NCBI RefSeq assembly: GCF_041146795.1 | Contig: NC_135176.1 | Location: 16,999,786 to 17,063,785 of the forward strand | Length of the DNA stretch: 64,000 bases | Source of the DNA: Maylandia zebra | Lineage: Eukaryota > Chordata > Actinopteri > Cichliformes > Cichlidae | Direction: 5' to 3' | Shown: piece after piece, positions 27,105 to 37,132 of the stretch | Position numbering within the stretch: the first letter of the stretch is position 1 | Layout of the letters: the number at the start of each line of letters is the position of its first letter | Translations under genes and position numbers: made by a program | The notes under the pieces: model-generated | Told to the model about the DNA's origin: nothing | What the model saw: only the letters and a program-made list of their open reading frames with translations | Databases searched by the model: none

Positions 27105-27500
27105 CAGCCAATCAGCTCGCAGAGTCCGTGGCAATAACAGCATCAGTCTGAGCAGCCATTGGTCCTCTGTTTCACACAGAAAAGGCTTCAATTGGCTGCT
27201 GCCGTGCCGAGGCTTCATTGCCTCCATGGCAACATTGCTTCCTTATTGCTTAGGGAAGGTGAAAACAGGGGAGAGAGGGGAGGCGACTTTCACTCAGACG
27301 CTACCTCTGCATTATTCATCCTTTGTCCCCGAGTGCTTGTAGAATGAGAGGTACTGACAGACGTGTGTTTCTATGTTGGTCCTGGTTTGGGTGGTAACGA
27401 TTGGTTCAGAAGTAAGAGGTGAACGGGGTGAAATCGGTGCAATAATTGCACTCAGTAGTGCAACACATCCACCAACACCAAGTCTATATATAAAAACGGC
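27105..27500 (+). promoter_or_regulatory. CCAAT/TATA cluster, possible unassigned promoter
   Basis: AGCCAATCAG at about 27107, CCATTGGTCC at about 27154, CAATTGGCTG at about 27190 and CCATGGCAAC at 27227-27236 lie together. A TATA-like TCTATATATAAAAACGG follows at about 27482-27498. No known gene starts here. It may drive a non-coding transcript or be chance. Confidence 0.3.
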
Positions 27501-28018
27501 CAGATGAGTTCAGAGGCGATCCACTGAGCCGTTCCCTGAGATGCAGACTTTAAACAGAGGTAACAGCCTTTAAGCTTCATTTCATTCTATGGGGAAAAAA
27601 CAAAGCAAACTGGGAAATGTATTCCAAAACGAGCCTGCTACCCACCCTGTGTAACAGGGTGCAACAGCGCACATCTGGACTGGTCGGCTGGCTTGCATCA
27701 TCCATCCGCAGGATGCGAACAGGCAACTCATCCTTAAGCGAGAGCTGGATAAAGACAACACTTCTGCTGCGACCACCGCTACCAGAAACAACAAAAACCA
27801 TGCGGTTTGTTTGTTGTTGTTTTGACTTCGCCCCCACTACCAACAACAACAGTAGAGGGTGGGGAGAATTAGAGGGAGGGGGAGGGAGAAAGAACCAAGG
27901 GTGGAGTTACGAGAGAGAGAGAGAGAAAAACATCACACAGAGATTAAGGTTGGGGGGCTGGAGGGGTGAGCTCATTCACGACTCTTCCCTTGTGTGTGGT
28001 GTGTGGTTGAACACGAGT

Positions 28019-28037
28019 GGGGGGGGGGGGGGGGGGG
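28019..28037. repeat. Poly-G tract
   Basis: About 19 consecutive G. Open frames across it are artefacts. Confidence 0.95.
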
Positions 28038-28145
28038 CTAACGTCTGTTGACAGGCATGCTGGCCAGCGAGCTGGCTGGCTGTTCCTCCGGCGGTGAACA
28101 CGATGACGAGATGGCAACAGGCAGTCAGCGTAGCACGTGCTCTCA

Positions 28146-28159
28146 GTTGCCATCGCAAC
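28146..28159. promoter_or_regulatory. RFX-type X-box
   Basis: GTTGCCATCGCAAC differs by one base from the symmetrical X-box GTTGCCATGGCAAC bound by RFX factors. A further half-site ATGGCAAC lies 30-40 bp to the left. It sits just beyond the probable 3' end of MIS18A; no target gene is obvious. Confidence 0.55.
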
Positions 28160-28587
28160 CTGCCCTTGGATACAGCGTGCTGGTTGGCCGTTTCTCACTG
28201 TTGTTGTTGTGTGAGGCTGATGAAACCTCGTGGGTGAGGGAGGGCAAGCGGTACGGCGTGGAGCTGCTTTTTGGTAGAAAGTGTTGCTAGGCACATTAGA
28301 GGTCAGCTAACAAACAAACACTTTTTAATGCTCTAACATTTAATCAACCCACTGACCCCGACTTAAGCAACCTTCCCAGTTTTGATGGTCTTAAACTGGT
28401 TGTTTAACTCTTAAATCCAAGAAATACGTCTAATTAAAGACAAAGCAGGATAAGCCACTGATCCCCAAACAATTTAAGTGCAAAAGAAACATTTAAAAAG
28501 ATTATCCTGACAGTTTAAAGTTGTCTCGCTTGGTTTAAACTGCAATGTGAAACTGACAATGCTGGAACATGTTTGAAACTTCAATGC

Positions 28588-29185
28588 TTTATTACGCAGA
28601 TGAGAAAAACATGTAACTTTGAGAACAAAACGAACAATCCAACAATGAGTAAACGCACAGAGAAACAGATGGTAATTTCCACCCATTCTGGAAAATTCAG
28701 TCATCATTGGAACAGAATAATGCAAATACTCATCAGTTCCTGCGACGACTGGACGTTTAAAAGCATGTATCCGAGCCTGATTTCAAGGCTCCACACTTGA
28801 GGGAGAGAACAAAGAAAAAGTGTGTGTGGCCTTGAGTCGAGTGGCCAGATCAATACAGCATTGTGCTGAGTGAGCAGCCTGTTTGATGAGATCCCGAACA
28901 AATAAACATTCTGCTCGTAGCGCGCATTCATTCTGCACTACGACCTACAGGGAAGACGGTGCCATGAGCCGCGAGAGCTGGCAACGTGATTGATTACAAG
29001 TGCAGGGAGGCTTTGTTTCACCACTGGTAATCAGGACAAAGCAGAGTGGAAGCTTTGTGTGTGTGTGTGTGTGTGTGTTTTTAGGTGTTGCGGTCAGGAC
29101 GACTCATATAACTCGAGGAATATGTCACAGATAAAAGCGTTAATGTAAAGGTACAGCTGAGGGGTGTGGATATTAAACATCGCTG
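28588..29185 (-). other. MIS18A 3' UTR (approximate)
   Basis: Follows the MIS18A stop at 29186-29188 on the minus strand. The first good AATAAA on that strand is the complement of TTTATT at 28588-28593. The boundary is inferred. Confidence 0.4.
29055..29078. repeat. (TG)n microsatellite
   Basis: About 11-12 TG units in the presumed MIS18A 3' UTR. Confidence 0.9.
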
Positions 29186-32100
29186 TCAGGCGTCATCGCA
29201 TCCCTCCTGAAGGCCAATCTCGATCTCCTCTAGCCTGTGTGCCATGGACATGACCAGCATTTTCATCTAGAAAAGATTAGGGGGGGGGGGGGGGTTCATG
29301 GAAAGAGAGAAAAGGATGGTTTAGAAATTGTGTTGCGTTTTGGGCAGGTAGAGGATAGAGAGAGGAGGGAGGGATTCAGAGCGGGGAAGAAACAAAGGGG
29401 GAAACGGAACAGGTGGGAAATGAAGGGAGCAGCGGGGAGCAGCAGTGAGGAAGAAAGTGGGGAGGAGGAGTAAAGATAATTGGTACAGGGAGACAGTGAA
29501 GAAGAATGAGGTAACCCAGAGAGGAAGTGGTCAGGGGCAGACGGGTGTGAGGGGCAGTGAGAGAGTGGGAGGGGTGGGGGAGACAGGTCACTGAGGGTAG
29601 AAGATTAAAAACCCAAACAAGTGTCTGCAAGTCACAGACAGACAGACGGAGGGACAGGGAGGCAGACAGACAGAATACATTAAGCATGGCATCAGGAGCC
29701 ACGAGCATCATCAGATAGCTGAGAACAAAGACCAAGAGCAAAAGGGTTCGGAGAGAGAGCACGAATGCCACCTGTGTTTACCAAAACTGCTGCACGATTT
29801 TTGTTTGTCGTTTTACATTTTGCAAAGAGAATAAAAACTATCCTCCTATCACACCTTCCTTTCATTTAACAAAATGGGCGCACGCAACAATTTTTTGTTT
29901 TGTTTTTTTTAATCTCATAGTCAGTGTACGAGAACTGGTAAAACAGAAACAGACGCCAAATTATTCACTCCGTGCTGCAAACACAGGGACGTGTTTTTCT
30001 GTTTTTCTAACTGAGTGGAAGACAATGATGTCAAACTCGTTAAGCATGGAGCTTTTGCACACCTGAGTTACCTGCCAGCCGTTTTTTCCTACGCTTTCTG
30101 TTTCTTTGTTTGTTTGTGGTTTTTGTTTGTTGGAAAGCTATGGGATGCTTGACGCAGAAAACTATTTAGGACTCGATAAAGGCTAGGCTCTATGAGCAGA
30201 ATCGATAACGGCACATGTATCTAGAAAATCTGAGTTACCGTTCTGTCATTTATTTCCCCAAATAATGAGGCAATCCTGATATAAAATGCCAGAAAACAGT
30301 AAAACTTGACCTGTACTTTAACTTGGTTAGCAATAAATGTCATAAACATAAACCAAAATTCAGTTAACAGACTAAAATGACACTTTTCAAACTCAAAAAC
30401 ATTAACAACTGATGAAAGTTCAGACCTGTTACTATCAAAACATTTTACTGAGCAATAAAACGTTTAACTTTATACCTACATGAGCCTTGGATTTAAAAAA
30501 CACCCAGCTAGATATCTTAAAAATTGAAGCCTTAAAGTTGAAACTGGGTTTTTGAAGTGTATCATCTTGATGTAGGGTTTTGTCTGCAAACAAGTATTAA
30601 TAGAAAGCAGCGATGTTAATATCTGAGCTGATCAAAAAACCTTTATAATCTTGTTACAATGCACCAATAGCTAACAAGACAACCTGCCTATAACCAGAAA
30701 TTAATATAACTGTTGTGTAGTTATAGTCTGATTAATCTGTAATCTATATAGACAAGCACTAAACACTCAAAGCAAGATGGATTTAAGAAGTAAATCCAAC
30801 CCAAATATTAACCAAAGCCAGTATGAGGTAAATATCTTCACTTCATTATGCACTTTCCTGGGGTATCCCTTTGTCTGCGTCACACACAGTGTAGTAATAT
30901 TCTCACAGCAGTGACACTGGTTTAATTTAATCAGATGAACTGGGGGGGGTTTTCACGTATATCTTTTGGTGGATCACAAAAATGGAAAAGGAAGAGGGAA
31001 GGCAATTATACACAAATACTCAGGTCACGGGCAAAAAAATTTAACAAAGCATTTAACGAACTTTAGACACACCTACAAGTCTTTCTAGATATTTAAAAAG
31101 ACATACGCTGCTCGTGCTTTGTTTTTCTTGTCCCATAATCAGCATAACCTGTTCCTAATATACTGCTGCACAGATAGCATCTCAAAATGCAATGGTTCAC
31201 ATGGTCTGTGATGAAAACTCACAGGTTGGTGCAAAGTGAAAGCAGAGCACCGCGCACACACACCAAGCTACCGTGACAAAAACACTCCATGACCAAAACA
31301 TGTTTTTCTCCAGCGAAGATTCCTCAGCATGGTCTGTATCACATCTATTGTCCCCGGTGCAAGAGAGTGTGGAAGGGCTGGCAGGCGCTCCTGCGCGCTA
31401 TCGCCGCCTACTGGCCAATTAGTGCTTTTGTGGGATATTTTAAACAAAGGGTGATTTAGACTTCAACTTTGGGAGTCATTCCACGATTCCCGTGAAAAAT
31501 CTGACTAGAATTCCTGAGCAGTGATAATGAGAATTATAAGATGACACTAAATTAGGGTAAGGAAATTAAAATTGAGATATTGGATAACTGCAAACAGGAG
31601 ATTTGGATGTCAACACTGAACCCTAAACATATTAACATCACTGCTATTATTCCAGAGAAAATGGTATAGTGCTTGCATAAGACGAGACGGATAGATGAGG
31701 TAATGTCTGATATTAGTGTCTGCCTGCCAGTTACAGCACAAAGGGTTTCCCAAAAGTAAGCTGATGTCACCGTTAGTACAACCTATGCATTGGGCATCAA
31801 CGAAAGCGCTGCTTGTTGCTAATGAGAAAGTACTATGTCAGAGACAGGTCAATAAAGAAAAACTATTTCAGAGTTTAGACCTGCTGACCAGATTTTGATT
31901 TTTTAACATTAATACTTTTTGCAAAGCAACAATACAATTTTAAGGACTAATGTCAACCTGCGTTTGGAGATATAATCAGTTTACAGTGAGCTTTAGAGCA
32001 GAAAATCTGCTCATTACGTGAAACATTTTGTTTTTCCCAAAGCAAGACATCATCAGGGAAAGCAGACAAAGAGAAGCAGCAGTAGTAATTTACCTCTGTC

Positions 32101-35100
32101 AGCTGTTGTTCAACAATGCCTCTGTACTCCAGTGTTACTGGCTGCTCTTTGGGGCCCTCTGCTGCCAACATCTGGCCTCCAGAGCCGAGCACGTAGCTGA
32201 AAAAGATTTCCACTGTCAATAAAGTTGTAAAAGGAGGATTCACACCATGAACACATTACGATTAATGGTATTAAATACAATATCATGACCAGAGACAGTA
32301 CAGCTTATTGCAAAATAACTAAAATATTAATAAAAATTTGTTCTAAAATAACAATATACAACATGTCTCATCTCTTCTGTTTGATATGTAAAATGTCAAA
32401 GCTTTGTGTCTCAGTTATTAATCTACTTTAACAAATCACCAAAATATTTTATTCTTTAAATCTTTGTGAAAAGTTGCACGGGAGATTTTACTTCTTCCTC
32501 TTCTATTTCATCGTGAGTATATACTAAAGATCCATGTTTTAAGTGGGGGTACACTGCTGGGTACACTGGGTTAGACAACCTTTTTGCCTTCAAGGTTCAA
32601 AAAGAGCCACAAGATTTGCTGTAGATTCAAAAAGGTGCTGAAAACACTCCTCAGATATTTTGGTCCATATTTACATGATGGCATCACACAGTTGCTGCAG
32701 AATTGTTGGCACATCAATGTTAATTTTCCGTTCCTCCACATCCCAAATTTTCTCTGTTATAGCTTCTCTATAATGCACTGAGCTCATTGTCAGGTTCAAC
32801 AAACCAACTTGATTGAGATGATTTGAGCTTTGCAATGTGATGCATTATCCGCATGGAGTCATCAGAAAAGTAGTGAATTCATGAACCATGTTTTGTTGTT
32901 GTTTAAACTAAAGTCTGTCCCAAAAACGCACCTGTCGATGTCAGCGACACTGAAACAGAAGGTAAACCTCTTGTGGTCCAGGTTCTTAGGGGTGGATGTG
33001 TACACCATGCCAAGCACAGAATGGCAGCCTCGACAGATGAGATCCACAACCAAACTGTAGAGAAATTAAAGGAGGAAAAAACACAACAAACAGAGAAACA
33101 GATTTACTCCAACAAGGACACACATACATATATATAAAAAATGCCAAAAGAATGGCTTACCCTGCTCCTGCCCCGATGGACGTTGTGGAATCAGGCATGC
33201 ACATGTGGTATTACTGCTCTACCTGTACTAAAACTGCAACGCTTCAGAGATAGATCTATCTCAGAGTCCACTGCAGTTATCTGACAACTATCAACACTTT
33301 TCATAGCTGAAAAGGCTGTTCACAGAGTACTGAATATTAATGGAAAGTTTGCATGAAGAGGAAAAGTGTGGTAGGAAAAAGTGAACTAGCAGGAGGGATC
33401 ATTGCAGACTTGATTGTCAAGAAAGGTTGATTCAAGAACTTGGGAGATCTTCACAGTGCTCTGAGGTTGCTGTCACCACACACAGACATCCTCGGCGAAG
33501 GACTGGCAACTGTTGTACTCCACATATCAAGCCTTTCCTTGGCTAGAGACAACTGAAGCATCTACAGCACATTCTTCCATCTGCTGATCACCTGATGTTA
33601 TTGCTGTGCTCGATGGGTCAGCTAACTCCCCTGACTTGAATCAGAGAGAGAATCGGTGGGGATTTGTCAACAGGAAGATGACAAACACCCCATAACACAG
33701 ACCAGCTGAAAGCCACCATCAAAGCAACCTTTGCTTCAAGAACACCTCAGCAGTGCAAGAAGATGATCACCTGCTACCTATGCATCAAGCTTTTCAAGGG
33801 CCACAGAACTGAGTGAGGAGTGTGAGAGGTCCATCCAGGTGATGTGACTGAAACAAAAACACTATCTGTTCAACCTGATTCCACAATCCTCTCAGGAAGT
33901 TTTTATGAGTAATTTCAGACTTCTAAAGTCAACTCCCACATGGTTGGATGTGTAGAATTTGACACTAGCATCAATCAAAAAAGGGAAATCCAAGTCCTTA
34001 CTGAAATTAGAGACCATCTTGAGTTTTCAAGGTTCAAGGTTCTTTATTTGTCACATGTATAGTTATACAAGTATAACACACAGTGGGGGGGGGGGGGGGG
34101 GGGGGGGTAAGAGGAAGAACATATATATATATATATATATATAGTATATACATTGGGTGAATGTGCAGTGGTAGCAGCAAGCAGGTGAATTCTGTACATT
34201 AATATCAGAATCAGAATCAGAATACTTTATTGATCCCTGGGGGAAATTATTATTATAGACATCTGACTATTTTACAGAATAGACAATATAAACATATTTA
34301 AAATTAAAGGAATTTGAAATGTACATTGTTCCTTGGTTAAGTGTCTGGAAGAGAGTCCTGTCTCAGTCAATTATAGATGATGTGAGAGGGCGGGTGTGTG
34401 TGTTTAGGGCACGGATGGCTTGGGGATAGAAGCTCCTCTTGAGTCTCTCTGTCCTTGCCCTAATGGACTTGATTAAATAAGAAATCATAAAAGACTCCTA
34501 TGTGCAAGTTCTGGTGCTTTCATCCACTTGTGAACATTGTAAGTTTTGTGCTACACTAGTATTAACTAGTAGTAAACTAGGTGGTAGTAAAGGACTGGAA
34601 TACATATTTTACTGCTGGGCATCATCTTACCAGAGAGACTTTTTACTTGCTTCGTACAGTCGGTTCTCCTTTCCAATCATGACATTGTCAGTGACCCCTA
34701 AGGATAAAAAATAGGTCAGCTGAACGCAGCTCAAAAATCTGTAAATTCACATCCTGTAAATAAGCACACCAGGCCATCAGTCTTTTCATTCATTTTAACA
34801 TGTATCTCCTTTTAAAGTAATAAATATGAAAGGTAAAATGCATGTCAGAAGGGCACTTTCATTAGTTGAGGCACAAAGTTACAGATATATTAACACCGAC
34901 TTTAAGTAGAGGGTGTTTTTACTCAAATACTTATTTAATCTATTAACTTTTTTCATTTTTTACATTTGAAGTTCACATAAGAAAATAATATTTACATTTC
35001 TGTTAAATTCTTTATGATTGTTTTGCCCTTTTGAAAATTTCAGAAGCAGTTTAAATAGTTAACTTTGTAAAATGGGTACAATGCACAAACAATCAAGCAT

Positions 35101-35486
35101 TGATAACATATAGTTAATATTGCTGGTGCTGGGGTGGGTGGTAGGCGTTGAGCCTACAAGGGGGCCCCAAATCAAACTCTGGACCCATAACAACTTGGGC
35201 CGGCTCTGGGCTAAAAGGGCAAACAATCTCCCAAGCCAAACTTACGCTTCAGTCTGATTTGGTTTAGATCATCTTCACTTCCATCCCAGGACAATGAATC
35301 GCCGACAGGCAGCTTGCATTTCGCGCAGATGAAGACCACAGGTCCGTCATCGCCGTTCTCCTCCTCGTTCTCGGTGGGGCGGAAAAGCTTTTCCCCGACC
35401 GTGGTGGAGTCTATGCTGGACGCGTCAAACGTGGAGTTATTTACACTTTTACTATAAGATTTTTCCAACTGTTTCCTCGTCGCCAT
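29186..35486 (-). CDS. mis18a: MIS18A, Mis18 complex subunit, centromere licensing
   Basis: Subunit of the Mis18 complex, which primes centromeres for CENP-A deposition at mitotic exit. Coding exons: 35246-35486, 34631-34697, 32932-33054, 32094-32196, 29186-29266. They total 615 nt, giving 204 residues (human 233). The ATG at 35484-35486 starts MATRKQLEKS; the codon further upstream in that frame is TTG. The Mis18/Yippee zinc-binding fold is marked by CAKC (residues 54-57) and CRGC (110-113), with GDSLSW and the very conserved MVYTSTPKNLDHKR, close to the human YVYRCTPKNLDYKR. The C-terminal helix is encoded partly by exon 4 (YRGIVEQQLTE) and completed by the last exon (MKMLVMSMAHRLEEIEIGLQ), matching the human LTQMEDVLKALQMKL region. 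Human MIS18A also follows HUNK on the opposite strand. Confidence 0.93.
29267..32093 (-). other. MIS18A intron 4
   Basis: 2.8-kb intron between ACAGAG|GTAAAT and TTTTCTAG|ATGAAA, phase 0. It includes a GA-rich stretch at 29280-29560 whose open frames on both strands look compositional. No repeat family identified. Confidence 0.8.
32543..32880 (+). mobile_element. Tc1/mariner remnant, family A, copy 1
   Basis: Within MIS18A intron 3. It shares CTCAGATATTTTGGTCCATA, CATGATGGCATCACACAGTT and GATTGAGATGATTTGAGCTT with copies 2 and 3 at 39078 and 47490. In this orientation the transposase of the family would read on the minus strand. Only the transposase C-terminal end remains. Confidence 0.7.
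33230..33870 (+). mobile_element. Tc1/mariner remnant, family C
   Basis: Within MIS18A intron 2. Plus-strand fragments near 33596-33685 read DVIAVLDGSANSPDLN then RENRWGFVNRKM, like the SPDLNPIENLWG...RKM block of Tc1 transposases. In another frame, QLKATIKATFASRTPQQC (about 33705-33760) matches the usual following block. The copy is decayed, with at least one frame change. Confidence 0.65.
34028..34083. repeat. Dispersed teleost repeat fragment
   Basis: CAAGGTTCAAGGTTCTTTAT TTGTCACATG is a recurring fish-repeat phrase, running into a G-tract and (TA)n. The related phrase CAGAATACTTTATTGATCCC occurs at 34213-34232 and GGGATAGAAGCTCCTCTTGA at 34422. Together 34028-34460 looks like stacked repeat fragments. 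Confidence 0.5.
34085..34107. repeat. Poly-G tract
   Basis: About 23 consecutive G inside MIS18A intron 2, followed at 34121-34143 by (AT)n. Confidence 0.95.
34204..34460. repeat. Dispersed teleost repeat fragment
   Basis: (ATCAGA)n leads into ATACTTTATTGATCCCTGGG GGAAATTATT, then TAGAAGCTCCTCTTGAGTCT CTCTGTCCTTGCCC. These are phrases seen in many fish introns. Class unknown to me. Confidence 0.5.
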
Positions 35487-35926
35487 TTCTACTCGCTTTT
35501 TCAAACAAGCTATTTTGAACTTCGGCGGGTTGTTGACGGTGAAGTAACCATCCGAGAGGTATCCGACGATACGAAACGTTAACCTGCACGCACTTCCGCT
35601 TTCGTCCTTCCACTCGGATGCATTTTTTTAAAATAATAATTTTAAATATGAATATTTGTTAGCTTGTTGTTGTTTGTTGGCCGTTAACGTATTTATTTAT
35701 TAGCTTGTGGCACTCAGCCCGGTGAGAACAAAGCGTATATCAGTGGCGATTCTGTTGGGTCTCTGGGCAAATAAATAAATGAAAAATAAAAACAAATCAC
35801 AGGGGCCACCTCTAACCAACATTCATCATTCACTGTGTTATAATTAATCTGACACCAACAATAAAAACAGCAGGTCAGGTAAAACGTTACTAAAAGTAGT
35901 GAAACTCCAAAGAGTAATTAAATTCT

Positions 35927-35985
35927 GTTTTATTTATACAGCACCAAATCACAAAACCTGTTGTCTCAACGCACACAGAGATGAG
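35927..35985. repeat. Short dispersed teleost repeat fragment
   Basis: TTTTATTTATACAGCACCAA ATCACAAAACCTGTTGTCTC resembles the widespread fish phrase with TATAGCGCCAAATCACAACA. It is joined to the LINE fragment that follows. Confidence 0.45.
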
Positions 35986-36515
35986 TAGAGATGGTGAAGG
36001 TGAATGAGAATAAATACCTAGGATCAGTCATCCAAAGCAACAAACAATACACATGAGATGTGAAGAACACAGTGCAAGCATGGTGGATATGAATGTAAAG
36101 ACAGAAGGATAGCAGCGAGCGTGAAAGAGAAGCTTTGGAAGATTCTAGTGAGATGTGCCATGATATTTGGTTTGGAGGCAGTGGCACTCCCAAAAAGACC
36201 AGAGGTGGCTAAACTGAAGATACTAAAGTCTTCATAGGAATAGTTCAGGTTGAACATTTTGGAGACAAAGTTAGAGAAGCACAGCTGAGATGATTTGGAC
36301 ATAGGAGGAATGGTGGACACAGTGGGGAAAGGATGATGAATATGAAACTACCAGGGAGAAGGGAAAGAGGAAGACCAAAGAGAATATTCAGCGATGTAGT
36401 GAAGGAAGACATGCAGAAGGTTGTTGTGACAGAAGAGGATGCTAGGGATAGGATGAGATGGAAGCATATGGTCTGTTGTAATGACCCCTAAAGTAAGGAG
36501 TTGAAAGAAGAAGAA
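35986..36515 (+). mobile_element. Non-LTR retrotransposon (LINE) 3' end
   Basis: A 5'-truncated copy. Plus-strand translation gives KVNEYKYLGSVI-like text, then EAQLR, FGHRRN, LPGRRERGRPKR, VVKEDMQKVVVTEEDARDR and MRWKHMVCCNDP before a stop. This is the typical C-terminal end of a fish LINE reverse-transcriptase ORF (LRWFGHVRRR...RGRPK...). The tail ends in (GAA)n. Several stops and frame changes make it dead. Clade not assigned. Confidence 0.7.
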
Positions 36516-37024
36516 AATGTCAGAGTGTGAGACTGAATCCAGACTGATTCAGAACAATAATACAACAAAAGAGCCAATATCACTTGTGAAAAATGTGATC
36601 AAATTGGAAAAGTTAAAAATTTAAGACATTCCCTCCACATTTTTATTTAGGTAGGTTCATGTTGTTTTGTTAATTTGTTGAAATTGTAATTTTTAGTTTT
36701 ATTTCAAGAGTTGTAGCTTTGAGTTTAGCTTTGGTTAGCTCTAACAATCCAAGTCTACAAGTCTCTTTAGTTCCGTCGAACTGAACGGAAATGGAGGCGA
36801 TCTATTTTAAGTTTTTCTTCATCTTTGTTTGCCCACAGGAAACGTGAACCGGAAACAGTGTTTTGGAAAAAGTTTTTTTTAATATATATTTTTATTTAAC
36901 TTACCAACTGTGATTGATTACGCCTGTTTATCTTTTATTTAATTTTGTATTATGAAATATCTTAGAAAATATAGAAAAAACATATGTCTCTCGTTTGTTA
37001 CTTGACGTGGTTTTGCCCTGTGTT

Positions 37025-37132
37025 CTCATTGGCCGGTAACCAGGAAGTTTTTGGGATGATTTCGGGGGCGCGAAAACATTTGCAGTTTTCGAGAAGACGT
37101 TTGTTTTGGTTTGTGACGACCTTTCAGTAGTC
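37025..37132 (+). promoter_or_regulatory. HAUS1 promoter
   Basis: An inverted CCAAT box TCATTGGCC at about 37027-37035 and an E2F-like GGCGCGAAAA at 37067-37076 lie 57-106 bp upstream of the HAUS1 ATG at 37133. There is no TATA box. A CCAAT plus E2F pairing is typical of cell-cycle genes, which fits a mitotic spindle protein. Confidence 0.5.

Larger units (their letters stand above)
35487..37132. other. MIS18A-HAUS1 divergent intergenic region
   Basis: 1.65 kb between two head-to-head cell-division genes. The MIS18A side (35490-35620) is CpG-containing with an ETS-like ACTTCCGC at about 35591. The centre holds a repeat scrap and a LINE 3' end. The HAUS1 side holds a CCAAT box and an E2F-like site. 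No other gene is visible. Confidence 0.6.

Noticed and set aside
27617-28051. 144-codon plus-strand open frame
   Set aside because: Low-complexity (G-run, GA-rich) with no recognisable domain and no splice support; kept only as a possible non-coding transcript.
29376-29771. 131-codon minus-strand open frame rich in L, S and P
   Set aside because: It comes from a GA-rich stretch inside MIS18A intron 4 that is open on both strands.
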